NCBI RefSeq assembly: GCF_026540895.1
Contig: NZ_JALNUR010000006.1
Location: 62,001-126,000 of the forward strand
Length of the DNA stretch: 64,000 nucleotides
Direction of reading: 5' to 3'
DNA from: Sphingomonas sp. GM_Shp_1
GTDB taxonomy: Bacteria; Pseudomonadota; Alphaproteobacteria; Sphingomonadales; Sphingomonadaceae
Below, piece by piece: positions 18,659 through 27,123 of the stretch (position 1 is its first letter; each line of letters starts with the position of its first letter). The notes below the pieces were generated by a model. The model was not told the origin of the DNA. It made no database searches and saw only the letters and a list, made by a program, of their open reading frames with translations. A program made the position numbers and the translations under genes.

Positions 18659-18972
18659 TGGCCGAAGTCACGATCACGATCGGCGACCGCCCCCATACCG
18701 TCTATTGCCAGGAAGGCGGCGAGGCGCGGGTCCGAATGCTCGGCCAGATGCTCGACCAGCGTTGGCCGGCGGCGATGCGCGCCTCGGGCGGGCATAATGG
18801 CGAACGCGCGCTGCTGTTCGTCGCGCTGATGCTGGCCGACGCGCTGGAAGAGGCGGAGCGGCGCCCGCCCGCCGGAGCCGCGGTCAGCGAGGCCGCGCTC
18901 ACCCGGATCGCCGAGCGGCTGGAGGGATTGGCCGATGCGCTGGATTCCGAAGGACGCGGGCCCCTTGAGTAA
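18658..18972 (+). CDS. zapA: Cell division protein ZapA
   Basis: ZapA bundles FtsZ filaments at mid-cell. The 104-residue product starts MAEVTITIGDRPHTVYCQEGGEA, matching the family N-terminal strand pattern. A long helical C-terminal region suited to dimer/tetramer formation follows. The start overlaps the upstream small gene by one base. The zapA - 6S RNA - 5-formyl-THF cyclo-ligase order downstream is a widely conserved arrangement and supports the call. Confidence 0.9.
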   Translation: MAEVTITIGDRPHTVYCQEGGEARVRMLGQMLDQRWPAAMRASGGHNGERALLFVALMLADALEEAERRPPAGAAVSEAALTRIAERLEGLADALDSEGRGPLE

Positions 18973-18997
18973 GCCGCGCCTCTCCCCTACATGGGTC

Positions 18998-19161
18998 AGT
19001 GGCGGGCTCTGCCCGGTACGAGCCACGATAATCCCTGAGGCTATTCTTCATCCAAGGGGGCTGTCCCTGCCCGGACCCTGGTCCGACGTACATGGTCCCC
19101 ACCTGACGTATCGGGCGTCGGTGGATATTACGGCAAACGGCCATGGCGGTCCCGCCACCTG
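18998..19161 (+). ncRNA. ssrS: 6S RNA
   Basis: The 201-base gap between zapA and the formyl-THF cyclo-ligase holds a structured, non-coding stretch. The outer arms GTGGCGGG (18999-19006) and CCCGCCAC (19151-19158) form a perfect terminal stem. Inside lie ATCCCTGAGGC and CCAAGGGGGCTGTCCCTGCCC, which can flank a large open bubble as in 6S RNA. 6S RNA mimics an open promoter and sequesters sigma-70 RNA polymerase in stationary phase. Location and length (about 164 nt) match alphaproteobacterial 6S RNA. Ends are approximate. Confidence 0.85.
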
Positions 19162-19173
19162 CCTTCCTCGTCC

Positions 19174-19707
19174 ATGACGGACAAGCGCGCCCTTCGTGCC
19201 CGGATGCGGGCGGCGCGTGACGCGCACGGCCCCGGCCTGCTGCCGGTGGCGCGCCCCTTTCTCGACCGATTGCTGCCTGGACAGATCGTCGCCGCCTATC
19301 GCCCGATCGGGGCGGAGGCCGACCCGGCGCTGTGGGTCGAGGCGGCATTGCACGCCGGTGCGACCATTGCCCTGCCCCATGTCGTCGACCGCGCAAGCCC
19401 GATCAGGTTCCTGACATGGGCGCAAGGGCAGGATCTGCACATCGGCGCGTTCGGCCTTCACCAGCCCGATCCCCATGGCCCCGAATGCGCCCCCGACATC
19501 ATCCTGACGCCGCTGCTGGGCTTCGACCGGCGCGGCAACCGGCTGGGACAGGGCGCGGGGCATTATGACCGCGCCTTCGCCGCGCACCCCGATACCTGGC
19601 GTGTCGGCATCGCCTGGAGCTTGCAGGAGGTCGAGGTGCTGACCCCAGACCCGTGGGACGTACCGCTCCACGCCATCGCCACCGAATCGGAATGGATCGT
19701 CCCATGA
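19174..19707 (+). CDS. ygfA: 5-formyltetrahydrofolate cyclo-ligase
   Basis: This enzyme converts 5-formyl-THF to 5,10-methenyl-THF with ATP. The 177-residue product has an N-terminal basic helix (DKRALRARMRAARDAH) that holds phosphate-binding lysine/arginine residues. IVAAYRPIGAEADP follows, and the C-terminal family motif PLLGFDRRGNRLGQGAGHYDRAF is clear. It directly follows the 6S RNA gene, and its stop overlaps the DUF2842 start by 4 bases. Confidence 0.93.
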   Translation: MTDKRALRARMRAARDAHGPGLLPVARPFLDRLLPGQIVAAYRPIGAEADPALWVEAALHAGATIALPHVVDRASPIRFLTWAQGQDLHIGAFGLHQPDPHGPECAPDIILTPLLGFDRRGNRLGQGAGHYDRAFAAHPDTWRVGIAWSLQEVEVLTPDPWDVPLHAIATESEWIVP

Positions 19708-19907
19708 CCCCCAGTTGGCGCAAACCCGCCGGAATGCTGCTGATCGTCGCGATCATCGTGCTGTGGGCGGTGCTGGTCGCCAGCCTGTCGGGCGTGGTGG
19801 GCCAGTGGCACTGGGTGTTGCAACTGACGTTCTATGTGGTCGCCGGGATCGTGTGGATCACGCCGATGAAGCCGCTGTTGCGGTGGATGGAGGGGGGCCG
19901 GGGTTAG
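19704..19907 (+). CDS. DUF2842 small membrane protein
   Basis: The 67-residue product has the DUF2842 pattern: a short N-terminal PSWRKPAG stretch, two transmembrane helices (about residues 11-31 and 38-57), and a C-terminal KPLLRWME. The family is found in alphaproteobacteria and has no known function. It is translationally coupled to the cyclo-ligase gene (ATGA). Confidence 0.85.
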   Translation: MTPSWRKPAGMLLIVAIIVLWAVLVASLSGVVGQWHWVLQLTFYVVAGIVWITPMKPLLRWMEGGRG

Positions 19908-19969
19908 GGCTTCCCTTCGACTTTGGCAGCGCGCCGGAGTTTATCCTGAGCGGAGATCCAATCGCGTCG

Positions 19970-20039
19970 CCCCAGCGCAGGCTGGGGTCTTTCTCGATCG
20001 CAGTGGCCCGTCGCCAGAGATCCCAGCCTTCGCTGGGAT
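19970..20039. repeat. Paired-hairpin intergenic repeat
   Basis: Two perfect hairpins lie 32 bases apart: CCCCAGC-GCAG-GCTGGGG (19970-19987) and ATCCCAGC-CTTC-GCTGGGAT (20020-20039). The sequence between them is unlike coding DNA. This looks like a REP-type palindromic unit in the gap between convergent DUF2842 and tRNA genes and could terminate both. Confidence 0.7.
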
Positions 20040-20082
20040 GACGAATGGAATGTCGGGAGAAATGGAACGTCCCCGTAACCCG

Positions 20083-20107
20083 GAAACGAAAACGCCATCC
20101 CGAAGGA

Positions 20108-20111
<4 letters not shown>
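20083..20111 (-). terminator. Terminator of the tRNA-Asp pair that reuses the tRNA 3' end
   Basis: On the minus strand GCCATCC-TTCG-GGATGGC is followed by GTTTTCGTTT. The 5' arm includes the CCA end of the promoter-distal tRNA-Asp. Termination and tRNA 3' maturation must therefore compete for the same bases. Confidence 0.75.
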
Positions 20112-20184
<73 letters not shown>

Positions 20185-20265
20185 TTGAAAGCCATATGAT
20201 GCCGCATATATCCGGCATCGGCCCTTTCGGGGATTTCGATATTTTCCACCATTCCCAGGAAGGAA

Positions 20266-20342
<77 letters not shown>

Positions 20343-20361
20343 TGAAAGCGTCGAGGCGCGC

Positions 20362-20390
20362 CAACTAGGCGAGCCTCCCGACCCTGTCAA
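20362..20390 (-). promoter_or_regulatory. Sigma-70 type promoter of the tRNA-Asp pair
   Basis: On the minus strand TTGACA (20385-20390) and TAGTTG (20362-20367) are separated by 17 bases. The first tRNA begins 19 bases after the -10 box. Between them is a GC-rich stretch (GCGCGCCTCGACG) resembling the stringent-control discriminator of stable-RNA promoters. Confidence 0.75.
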
Positions 20391-20394
20391 CGCT

Positions 20395-21621
20395 TCATTT
20401 CGAACTTTCTTGCGGAACGTCCTCCGGGTCGCTGTCACGGTCGAGATAGGTCAGCGTGCCATGCTCGAACAGGAAGCCCGCAATGTCCGGCTTGCCCGCC
20501 GCCTTCAGCACGGTTTGCAGGATGATCAGCAGCGGAACGGCCAGCAGCGCGCCCAGCGTCCCCCACACCCATCCCCAGAAGCTGAGCGAGACCAGGATCA
20601 TGACCGGGCTGATGGTCAGGCGGTGCCCGACGATCAGCGGGGTGATCAGGTTCGCCTCGATCAGGTGCATCCCGTACATGATCGCGGGCGGGGCGAGCGC
20701 GACCCAGATGTCGCTGAACGTCATCAGCCCCCCGACCGCGAGCAGCAGCGCGCCGATCACCGGCCCGAAATAGGGGATGTAGTTGAGCAGCGCGACGATA
20801 CCGCCCCACATCAACGGATAGGGCATGCCGAACAGCGACAGCGCCCCCGCCACCGCGCCGCCCAGCGCCAGGTTGATGATGGTGATGGTCCCCAGATAGG
20901 CGGATACGTCGTCGACCACCTCCTGGATCACTCGCGCGGTCGCCATCGCGCCGTCGAAGCTGGTCCGCCCCCGGATCGTCTCGCGCCGCATCCGAGTCCA
21001 GCCCGACAGGACGAAGAAGACGACGAGGACGCCGAACAGGAACTGGACGATCAGCGTCGGTGCCGAGGTCGCGGCAAGCTCCAGGATCGAGCTGGGCGGC
21101 GACACCGCGCTCGTCTGCGGCTGGCGGATCGGGGTCGAGGCGACCTGCCGCAGCGCCTTGTTCACATAGCGTTCGAGGTTGGAATACAGGTCGAGCAGCG
21201 GCGCCAGATTGTCCTGGATGCGTCCGATCCGACTGGGGAGCAGGCGAAAGAAATCGGTCGCGGGCACGATGATCGCGGCCAGCGCGATATTGGCGACGAC
21301 GAGGAACAGCAAGACGCACAACAGAGCCGCCAGCGGAGACGGCACCCGCCGCCGCTCCAGCCATTCGAGAATGGGGACCAGCGCGATCGCGATGACCAGC
21401 GCGGTGGTCAGCGGCAGGAAGAACTCCGCCCCCTCCTTGAGGGCGAAGGGCAGCGCCAGGGTGAACCCCGCCCCCGCCGTCAGCGTCAGCCCGGCGAGCA
21501 GGCGGTCACGCCGCATCGCGATCCGCATCGCCTCCCGCGAGCCCATGCCCGCCGGGGTCCCCAGGATCGAATCGCCGGCCATGGGAGCCTTGGCGGTCGC
21601 GTCGTCATGCACGTCACTCAT
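20395..21621 (-). CDS. AI-2E family transporter (PerM/YdiK type)
   Basis: This integral membrane protein of the AI-2 exporter-like family has 408 residues and about eight transmembrane helices: paired helices near the N-terminus, a soluble amphipathic middle (LLPSRIGRIQDNLAPLLDLYS), then a C-terminal helix cluster. It contains the family GIVALLNYIPYFGPVIGALL and MYGMHLIEANLITPLIVG motifs. Members export small molecules or exchange ions; the substrate is not predictable. The start is ATG at 21621; a GTG 9 bases earlier is possible. Confidence 0.85.
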   Translation of the reverse strand: MSDVHDDATAKAPMAGDSILGTPAGMGSREAMRIAMRRDRLLAGLTLTAGAGFTLALPFALKEGAEFFLPLTTALVIAIALVPILEWLERRRVPSPLAALLCVLLFLVVANIALAAIIVPATDFFRLLPSRIGRIQDNLAPLLDLYSNLERYVNKALRQVASTPIRQPQTSAVSPPSSILELAATSAPTLIVQFLFGVLVVFFVLSGWTRMRRETIRGRTSFDGAMATARVIQEVVDDVSAYLGTITIINLALGGAVAGALSLFGMPYPLMWGGIVALLNYIPYFGPVIGALLLAVGGLMTFSDIWVALAPPAIMYGMHLIEANLITPLIVGHRLTISPVMILVSLSFWGWVWGTLGALLAVPLLIILQTVLKAAGKPDIAGFLFEHGTLTYLDRDSDPEDVPQESSK

Positions 21622-21722
21622 GACGATCACGTTAGCGGCTTTCCCCGGTCAGGAAAGCCGCTAACGCCGTGCGGGGATGACGTTTGTGTCATGAAGCGCA
21701 CCGATCACCGGCGCGCACGGCC

Positions 21723-21950
21723 TTACCAGGCGCGCGGGATGCCGCCGGTCCGCTCGGCGACCGCATTCTCGATCGACTGGAGCTGCGTGCGGGACAGCAC
21801 GCCCGCCTCCATCAGGTGACGCATCAGTTCTTCGGTCAGGGCCGCCAGAAAGTGCAATTCCGCACGCTCCGACGCGCCGTCTTCGTTCAATGCGTCCATC
21901 GCCAACTCCCGGATCTGATCGACCGCGACTGTGTAGCGATGCCCAGGCAC
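21723..21950 (-). CDS. Small hypothetical protein
   Basis: The open frame gives 75 residues and is largely helical with many acidic and leucine residues (ELHFLAALTEELMRHLMEAGVLSRTQLQSIE). It has no signal peptide and no recognised domain. A shorter start at ATG 21899 (MDALNEDG) is equally plausible. It lies alone between the AI-2E gene and the divergent thioesterase. Codon usage and the regular amphipathic helix favour a real gene, but there is no homology evidence here. Confidence 0.5.
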   Translation of the reverse strand: MPGHRYTVAVDQIRELAMDALNEDGASERAELHFLAALTEELMRHLMEAGVLSRTQLQSIENAVAERTGGIPRAW

Positions 21951-22021
21951 CGGTGAAAGTATCTTTTCTGCACAAGGGATCAGCGGTTGACGTTTACGTC
22001 AAGGATAACCATCACCAAGCC

Positions 22022-22921
22022 ATGGATCATCGACCACCCCCTTCCCCCGAAATCATGGCCCAGGGCCTTGTCGCGCTGCTGGATGTCGAGGAGATCGACA
22101 CCGACCTCTATCGCGGCGCGCGGCGCCCCGGCGGCGAGGGGCGGGTCTTCGGCGGACAAGTGATCGCACAGGCGCTCCAGGCCGCGCAACGCTCGACCGA
22201 GGCGCCGCGCACCGCCCATTCGCTCCACGCCTATTTCATGCGGCCGGGCGACGAACGTTATCCGATCGTCTACCGCGTCGAGCGCGATTTCGAGGGGCGC
22301 AGCTTCGCGACCCGGCGGGTGATCGCGATGCAGAAGGGCAAGCCGATCCTCAACCTGGCCTGCTCGTTCCAGACGCCGGAGGAAGGGCTGCATCATCAGG
22401 ACGCGATGCCCGACGTCCCCGCGCCCGATACGCTGACGCCCGAACGGGAGTTGCTGGCAGCGCTGGGCGACCAGATCCCCGCGCCGCTCCGCGCCTTTCT
22501 CTCGCGTCCCCGCCCGATCGAACTGCGCCCCGTCGATCCCCGGCAGTTGCTCAAGCCCGAGCCGCGCGCGCCGTCCCAGTCGATCTGGTTCCGCCTCGTC
22601 GCGCCGGTCGGGGACGATCCCGCCCTGCACCGCGCGATCCTGGCCTATGCCAGCGATTTCGCGCTGCTCGGCACCTCGACCCTGCCGCACGCGGTCCACT
22701 GGCTGATCGACGATATGCAGACGGCCAGCCTCGACCACGCCCTGTGGCTGCACGAGCCCTTCCGGGCGGACGAATGGCTGCTCTACACGACCGACAGCCC
22801 CTGGGCGGGCCATGCGCGCGGGTTCAACCGGGGCCGCATCTTCACCAGCGACGGACGGCTGGTCGCCAGCGTCGCGCAGGAAGGGCTGATCCGCCTGCGC
22901 ACGCCCAAGGCCAGCGATTAA
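22022..22921 (+). CDS. tesB: Acyl-CoA thioesterase II
   Basis: TesB is a double-hotdog acyl-CoA thioesterase of broad chain-length range. The 299-residue product shows [23 protein letters not shown] near residues 24-46, [19 protein letters not shown], and the second-hotdog [14 protein letters not shown] segment, where the catalytic aspartate is expected. The C-terminal [21 protein letters not shown] is also typical. The start is ATG at 22022; ATG at 22055 is possible. Its stop overlaps the stop of the convergent PAS-chemoreceptor gene. Confidence 0.92.
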   Translation: MDHRPPPSPEIMAQGLVALLDVEEIDTDLYRGARRPGGEGRVFGGQVIAQALQAAQRSTEAPRTAHSLHAYFMRPGDERYPIVYRVERDFEGRSFATRRVIAMQKGKPILNLACSFQTPEEGLHHQDAMPDVPAPDTLTPERELLAALGDQIPAPLRAFLSRPRPIELRPVDPRQLLKPEPRAPSQSIWFRLVAPVGDDPALHRAILAYASDFALLGTSTLPHAVHWLIDDMQTASLDHALWLHEPFRADEWLLYTTDSPWAGHARGFNRGRIFTSDGRLVASVAQEGLIRLRTPKASD

Positions 22922-23973
22922 CGGCGCAGCATCTCGCGGACCGACTGGGTGGCGCTGCGGGTATCCTCGGCCAGTTTCTTGACTTCGGCGGCGACGATGC
23001 CGAAGCCGCGCCCGGCGGGGCCCGCCCTTGCCGCCTCGATGCTCGCATTCAGGGCCAGCATGTTGGTCTGTCCGGCGATGGCGGCGATACGGTCGACGAG
23101 GCCCTCCATGTCGCGAAGCATGGTTTCCAAAGCGGTCTGGCGATCCTCGGCCATCAGGCGAAACCGCTCCGCCTGATCCAGCCGCTCGCCCGCCTCCGCC
23201 TCCAGCCGGACCCGGTCCGTCATGTCGGTGGCGAACTTCACGATCTTGTACGGCACGCCCTCGGCGTCGAGGATCGGGGTGTAGGTGGCCTGAAGCCAGA
23301 GGGCCATCCCGTCGGCGCGCCGCCGCTCGAACCGCCCGGCGATGAACCGCCCCGCCGCCAGATCGGCCCAGAAGCGGGCATAGGCAGGCGACCGGACATG
23401 ATCGGCACTGCAAAAGCGGCTGTGATGCACCCCGACCGTCGCCGCGCGCGAATAGCCGATCAACGACAGGAAGATGTCGTTCGCGGCCAGCACATGGCCC
23501 TTCAGGTCGAATTCCACCACCGCCTGCGACAGGTCGATGGCGGCGAGTTTGCCATGCGCCTCCCCATCGGTCAGGCAGCGCCCGGTGATATCGGTCGCGA
23601 TCATCAGGACCTGGGTGACGGTCCCGTCCGCATCCAGGACGGGCAGATAGCGCGCCTCCAGCCAGATCGACCGCCCCTGCCGTCCCACCCGGCGATAGAC
23701 CCCGCTATGGGGCACACCCCGACGCACATCCGACCAGATTTGTTCATGATCCGCCGACCTGGCGATATCGGGCTGACACAGCATCGCATGCGACCGCCCC
23801 ACCAATTCGGTAGCGGTATGACCGAAGACGTGAAGGAAATTGTCATTGGCCCATTGGATGACGCCATCCGTATCGAACACCACCAGCAGATGCGCCCGAT
23901 CGATCGACCGGAACATCATGTCCTCCCGCTGCCAAATCTGGCCGACCTTCGCGGGGAAAAGTTCGATACCCAT
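22918..23973 (-). CDS. Soluble PAS-PAS protein with short chemoreceptor signalling domain
   Basis: The 351-residue product has two PAS domains (about residues 20-130 and 145-255), each ending in a PAC-like stretch ([20 protein letters not shown] and [20 protein letters not shown]). A short coiled coil follows, then a methyl-accepting signalling tip (residues about 295-345: [39 protein letters not shown]). There is no membrane segment and no HAMP. The signalling hairpin is cut soon after the tip, so the descending helix is very short. It may sense redox or light through PAS and modulate chemotaxis or another kinase. No che genes lie nearby. Confidence 0.85.
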   Translation of the reverse strand: MGIELFPAKVGQIWQREDMMFRSIDRAHLLVVFDTDGVIQWANDNFLHVFGHTATELVGRSHAMLCQPDIARSADHEQIWSDVRRGVPHSGVYRRVGRQGRSIWLEARYLPVLDADGTVTQVLMIATDITGRCLTDGEAHGKLAAIDLSQAVVEFDLKGHVLAANDIFLSLIGYSRAATVGVHHSRFCSADHVRSPAYARFWADLAAGRFIAGRFERRRADGMALWLQATYTPILDAEGVPYKIVKFATDMTDRVRLEAEAGERLDQAERFRLMAEDRQTALETMLRDMEGLVDRIAAIAGQTNMLALNASIEAARAGPAGRGFGIVAAEVKKLAEDTRSATQSVREMLRR

Positions 23974-24119
23974 GGGCCTACATTGCCCAAGATGACCTAA
24001 ACCTCTGTTAATATTTCGTTGCCGATGCGATATGATCTAAATTAGGCCCAAGCCGTTTCGGCCATACCCGATTTCGGATTTGACAGGGTAGAACCGCCAC
24101 CCGATCCTCGATTCCGCAA

Positions 24120-24144
24120 AAAGCGATGACCGGCGTCGCTTTTC
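24120..24144. other. AT-flanked hairpin between divergent PAS and TetR genes
   Basis: AAAAGCGA and TCGCTTTT form a perfect 8-bp stem with a 9-base loop, a shape that could terminate transcription in either direction. It lies within the 237-base divergent promoter region and so may act as an attenuator or regulator site. Two direct GGTCCGAC copies follow about 25 bases later. Confidence 0.45.
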
Positions 24145-24210
24145 GCGATAGGAATATCGGTCCGACGCGGATCGACGGTCCGACGGGCGAGTATCGAGAG
24201 GGTGACGGCA

Positions 24211-25452
24211 ATGGCGGCAACGTCCGTCGAGGAAGAACAGAGTACCGAACGCTATCGACAGAAGCGTGACGCCATCCTGGCGGCGGCGGCCCAGGCGATC
24301 AACGAACAATCGGCCAAGGGCATGACCTTCGCCGATGTGGCGCAGCGCGTCGGGTTGAACACCACCAGCGTCACCTATTATTTCCGTCGCAAGGACGAAC
24401 TGGCGGCGGCGGCGTTCGAGCATACGCTGGATCGGCTGCTGGAGATGCTGGCGCTCGCCGCCGAGGCACCCACGCCACAGGCCCGCGTCGCGCGCTATCT
24501 GTCGATCAACATGGCCCGGCTCGCCCGGATCGAGCGGGGCGAGGAAGCGCCCTTCGCCGTCCTGTCCGATCTGAGGGCCATGGAGGAGCCGATCCGCGGT
24601 CGCCTGATGGCCGGGTGGCAGAAGGTGTTCCGCGCCACGCGCAGCCTATGGGGTCCCGCCCCCAGCCGCGCGCATACCGACCTGCACGGCGCGCGGGCGC
24701 ATGTCCTACTGGAAAATACCTTCTGGCTGCCGATCTGGCTGGTCCGCTACGAACTGGACCAGTTTCCCCGCGTCGAGGAACGGCTGCTCGACGTGTTGAC
24801 CCATGGCATCGCGGCGGGGGGATCGACCTGGTCCCCCGCCATGCTCGACCTGGACGCGCGGATGGCGCAGCGGACCGAGCCGGGGCGCGAGGCGTTTCTG
24901 CTGGCCGCGACCCGGCTGATTAACCAGCTCGGCTATCGCGGGGCCAGCGTGCAGCGGATCGCCAGCGAGCTGAACGTCACCAAGGGCAGCTTCTACCACC
25001 ATCTCGACGCCAAGGACGATCTGGTCGCCGCATGTTACCGCCGCAGCTTCGACACGATCACCGCCGCGCAGCAACTGGCCGATGCGGCCGGGGGCAGCCA
25101 TTGGCACCGGCTGTCCAGCGCGATCGCGACCCTGCTGGACGTCCAGTTCGCCGAGCGCGGGCCGCTTCTCCGCACCACCGCGCTGGCCAGCCTGCCGGGC
25201 GACGTGCGCGCGCAGATGGTCGAGCGGTCCAACGGGATCGCGCGGCGCTATGCGGGCACGATCATGGATGGCGTGGCGGAAGGATCGATGCGCGCGGTCG
25301 ATGCGCTGATCGCGGCGCAGGCGCTGATGGCGATCCAGAATGCGGCCTTCGACATGCGCAAATGGGCGGGCACGATGGAGCGCCCCCACGCCATCGCGCT
25401 CTATGCCTCGACCATTCTTTACGGGATGTTCGACGACCGTTTCCTGGACTAG
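24211..25452 (+). CDS. Tandem double TetR-family regulator
   Basis: The 413-residue protein consists of two TetR-like units in one chain. Unit 1 has its helix-turn-helix at about residues 20-65 (GMTFADVAQRVGLNTTSVTYYFRRKDEL) and a ligand-type helical domain to about 200. Unit 2 repeats this with an HTH at about 230-275 (GASVQRIASELNVTKGSFYHHLDAKDDL) and its own C-terminal domain. TetR proteins are normally about 200 residues and act as dimers, so this resembles a covalent pseudo-dimer. The start is ATG at 24211 with a GAGAGGGTGA site. Regulated genes and ligand are unknown. No frameshift or stop lies between the halves. Confidence 0.88.
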   Translation: MAATSVEEEQSTERYRQKRDAILAAAAQAINEQSAKGMTFADVAQRVGLNTTSVTYYFRRKDELAAAAFEHTLDRLLEMLALAAEAPTPQARVARYLSINMARLARIERGEEAPFAVLSDLRAMEEPIRGRLMAGWQKVFRATRSLWGPAPSRAHTDLHGARAHVLLENTFWLPIWLVRYELDQFPRVEERLLDVLTHGIAAGGSTWSPAMLDLDARMAQRTEPGREAFLLAATRLINQLGYRGASVQRIASELNVTKGSFYHHLDAKDDLVAACYRRSFDTITAAQQLADAAGGSHWHRLSSAIATLLDVQFAERGPLLRTTALASLPGDVRAQMVERSNGIARRYAGTIMDGVAEGSMRAVDALIAAQALMAIQNAAFDMRKWAGTMERPHAIALYASTILYGMFDDRFLD

Positions 25453-25472
25453 CTCCTGCGGCATTCATGCCA

Positions 25473-25714
25473 CTCCTTCTTCCCTCTCCCCTGGACAGGG
25501 GAGAGGGAAGAAGGAGCTTGCCAGCCTGCTGGCTAGCGCAGCTTGGGTGAGGGGTTGAGCGAGCCAAAGGCTCGCGCGCTCGCTTGCGCAAGCGCAGCAC
25601 CCCTCACCCAGCTCCGACTAGGCCTTTGCTTCGCAAAGACCAAGTCTGCGCAACCCTCTCCCCTCTATGAGGGGCGAGGGAAAGTAAGGGCATATTGGAA
25701 TGTCGATCCGGCCT
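25473..25714. repeat. Long composite palindromic repeat, copy 2
   Basis: This is the second copy of the element at 12851-13085. It has the same nested CCCTCTCCCCT/AGGGGAGAGGG ends, CCAGCCTGCTGG, GGGTGAGGGG/CCCCTCACCC arms, and the CAAAGACCAAGTCTGCGCAA stretch. Differences are small and cluster in the loop sequences. It lies between the TetR gene and the EF-hand gene in a 381-base gap without a gene. Confidence 0.85.
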
Positions 25715-25739
25715 GGGGCGCACAATTTGCAACAATTGC

Positions 25740-25770
25740 GGCTGTCGCCCGACATGATCGGGCGACAGCC
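25740..25770. other. Perfect 13-bp inverted repeat upstream of the EF-hand gene
   Basis: GGCTGTCGCCCGA (25740-25752) and TCGGGCGACAGCC (25758-25770) are exact complements with a 5-base loop CATGA. It ends 63 bases before the EF-hand start. It has no T-tract, so it is more likely a regulatory hairpin or protein site than a terminator. Confidence 0.7.
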
Positions 25771-25833
25771 CTGGGCGAGAAGGGCCATCGATCGGAGGGG
25801 ATTTTCCGCTCCGCCGCAAAGGACCCGAAACCC

Positions 25834-26325
25834 ATGCGAAAGACCCTGATCGGCCTTTCCCTCGCCACCCTGCTGACCGCCACCGCCGCGCAGGCCCAGA
25901 CCTCGGCCCCCCCTCCCCCGCCGCCCGGCCGGATGGGTGGTGCGATGATGGGGATGCAGCCCGATGCCTCGGGCAACATCACCCGCGCCGCCGCCATCGC
26001 CGCTGCCGACCAGCGCTTCGCCGCGATGGACGCCAATCACGACGGCACCGTGACCCCGGACGAAATGCGCGCCTATCGCGAGCAGCGCCGTACCGAGTGG
26101 CAACAGCGTCGCCAGGGCGGCGGTGACCGCCCCGGCCGTCGCGCCCCGCAACCCATCACCGCCGACGCCTTCCGCGCCCGTGCCGTGGCGATGTTCGACC
26201 GTCTCGACACCAATCATGACGGCAAGATCGACGCGGCCGAGCGCGCCGCCGCCCCCCGGTTCAGTGGCCGCCGCCATGGCGGCATGGCCCCCGGAGCTCA
26301 GCCTGCCCCCCAGCAGGACGACTGA
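25834..26325 (+). CDS. Exported EF-hand calcium-binding protein
   Basis: The 163-residue product begins with a signal peptide (MRKTLIGLSLATLLTATAAQAQ), followed by a Pro/Gly/Met-rich linker (PPPPPPGRMGGAMMGMQ). Two EF-hand loops follow: DANHDGTVTPDE near residue 68 and DTNHDGKIDAAE near 128, both with Asp/Asn at positions 1, 3 and 5 and Glu at 12. It should bind calcium in the periplasm. It sits 78 bases before the two-component pair on the same strand, so it may be co-expressed with or sensed through it. The in-frame open region upstream runs through the palindromic repeat and is not part of the gene. Confidence 0.88.
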   Translation: MRKTLIGLSLATLLTATAAQAQTSAPPPPPPGRMGGAMMGMQPDASGNITRAAAIAAADQRFAAMDANHDGTVTPDEMRAYREQRRTEWQQRRQGGGDRPGRRAPQPITADAFRARAVAMFDRLDTNHDGKIDAAERAAAPRFSGRRHGGMAPGAQPAPQQDD

Positions 26326-26403
26326 GCCGTCGGGCGGGGCGACCGATCCCCCCATCGGTCGCCCCGCTTGCGAGCCGCGCTTGCCATGCTAGACCCCTCC
26401 CCC

Positions 26404-27123
26404 ATGTCCGACACGCCGCACCTGCTGCTCGTCGATGACGAGCGTTCCATCCGCGAGCCGCTCGCCGTCTATCTGACCAAACAGGGGTTCCGCGTGACCC
26501 AGGCGGGCGATGCCGCCTCGGCGCGCACCCGGCTGGCGGCCTATGCCATCGACCTGGTCATCCTCGACATCATGATGCCGGGCGAGGACGGGCTATCGCT
26601 GTGCCGCCATATCGCGGCGACCAGCGAGGTGCCGGTCATCCTGCTGACCGCTCGTGCGGAGGAGACGGACCGGATCGTCGGGCTGGAGATGGGCGCGGAC
26701 GATTATGTCGTGAAGCCCTTCTCCCCGCGCGAACTGGCGACCCGGGCCAAGGTCGTGCTCCGCCGGACCCAGGCGGGCGGCGCGCGGCTCCATGCGCCGG
26801 ACAGCGGCTCCTACGCCTTTGCGGGCTGGGTGCTGAAATCGGGCGAGCGGTCGCTGGTCGATCGCGAGGGCGTGTCGGTGATGCTGTCGACCGGCGAATA
26901 TAATCTGCTGCTCGCGCTGGTCAGCCGTCCGCGCCAGGTGCTGACCCGCGACCAGCTGCTCGACCTGACCCAGGGGCGCGAGGCCGCCGCCTTCGACCGA
27001 GCGATCGACAATCAGGTCAGCCGCCTGCGCCGCAAGATCGAGGCGGACCCCAAATCGCCCGAGATCATCAAGACGGTCTGGGGCGGCGGCTATACGCTGG
27101 CCGCCGAAGTGACGCGCCTGTGA
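26404..27123 (+). CDS. OmpR-family response regulator
   Basis: The 239-residue two-domain regulator has a receiver domain with acidic pair DDE at residues 11-13, phospho-acceptor Asp55 (VILDIMMPGEDG), conserved Thr82 and Lys104 (KPFSPREL). The C-terminal winged-helix (SGEYNLLLALVSRPRQVLTRDQLLDL... VWGGGYTLA) binds DNA. The ATG at 26404 is chosen over an upstream ATG. It overlaps the kinase gene by 4 bases, so the two form a cognate pair. Confidence 0.95.
   Translation: MSDTPHLLLVDDERSIREPLAVYLTKQGFRVTQAGDAASARTRLAAYAIDLVILDIMMPGEDGLSLCRHIAATSEVPVILLTARAEETDRIVGLEMGADDYVVKPFSPRELATRAKVVLRRTQAGGARLHAPDSGSYAFAGWVLKSGERSLVDREGVSVMLSTGEYNLLLALVSRPRQVLTRDQLLDLTQGREAAAFDRAIDNQVSRLRRKIEADPKSPEIIKTVWGGGYTLAAEVTRL

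Noticed and set aside
25543-25833. In-frame upstream extension of the EF-hand gene
   Set aside because: It crosses the palindromic repeat and the hairpin at 25740-25770; the ATG at 25834 begins a proper signal peptide.
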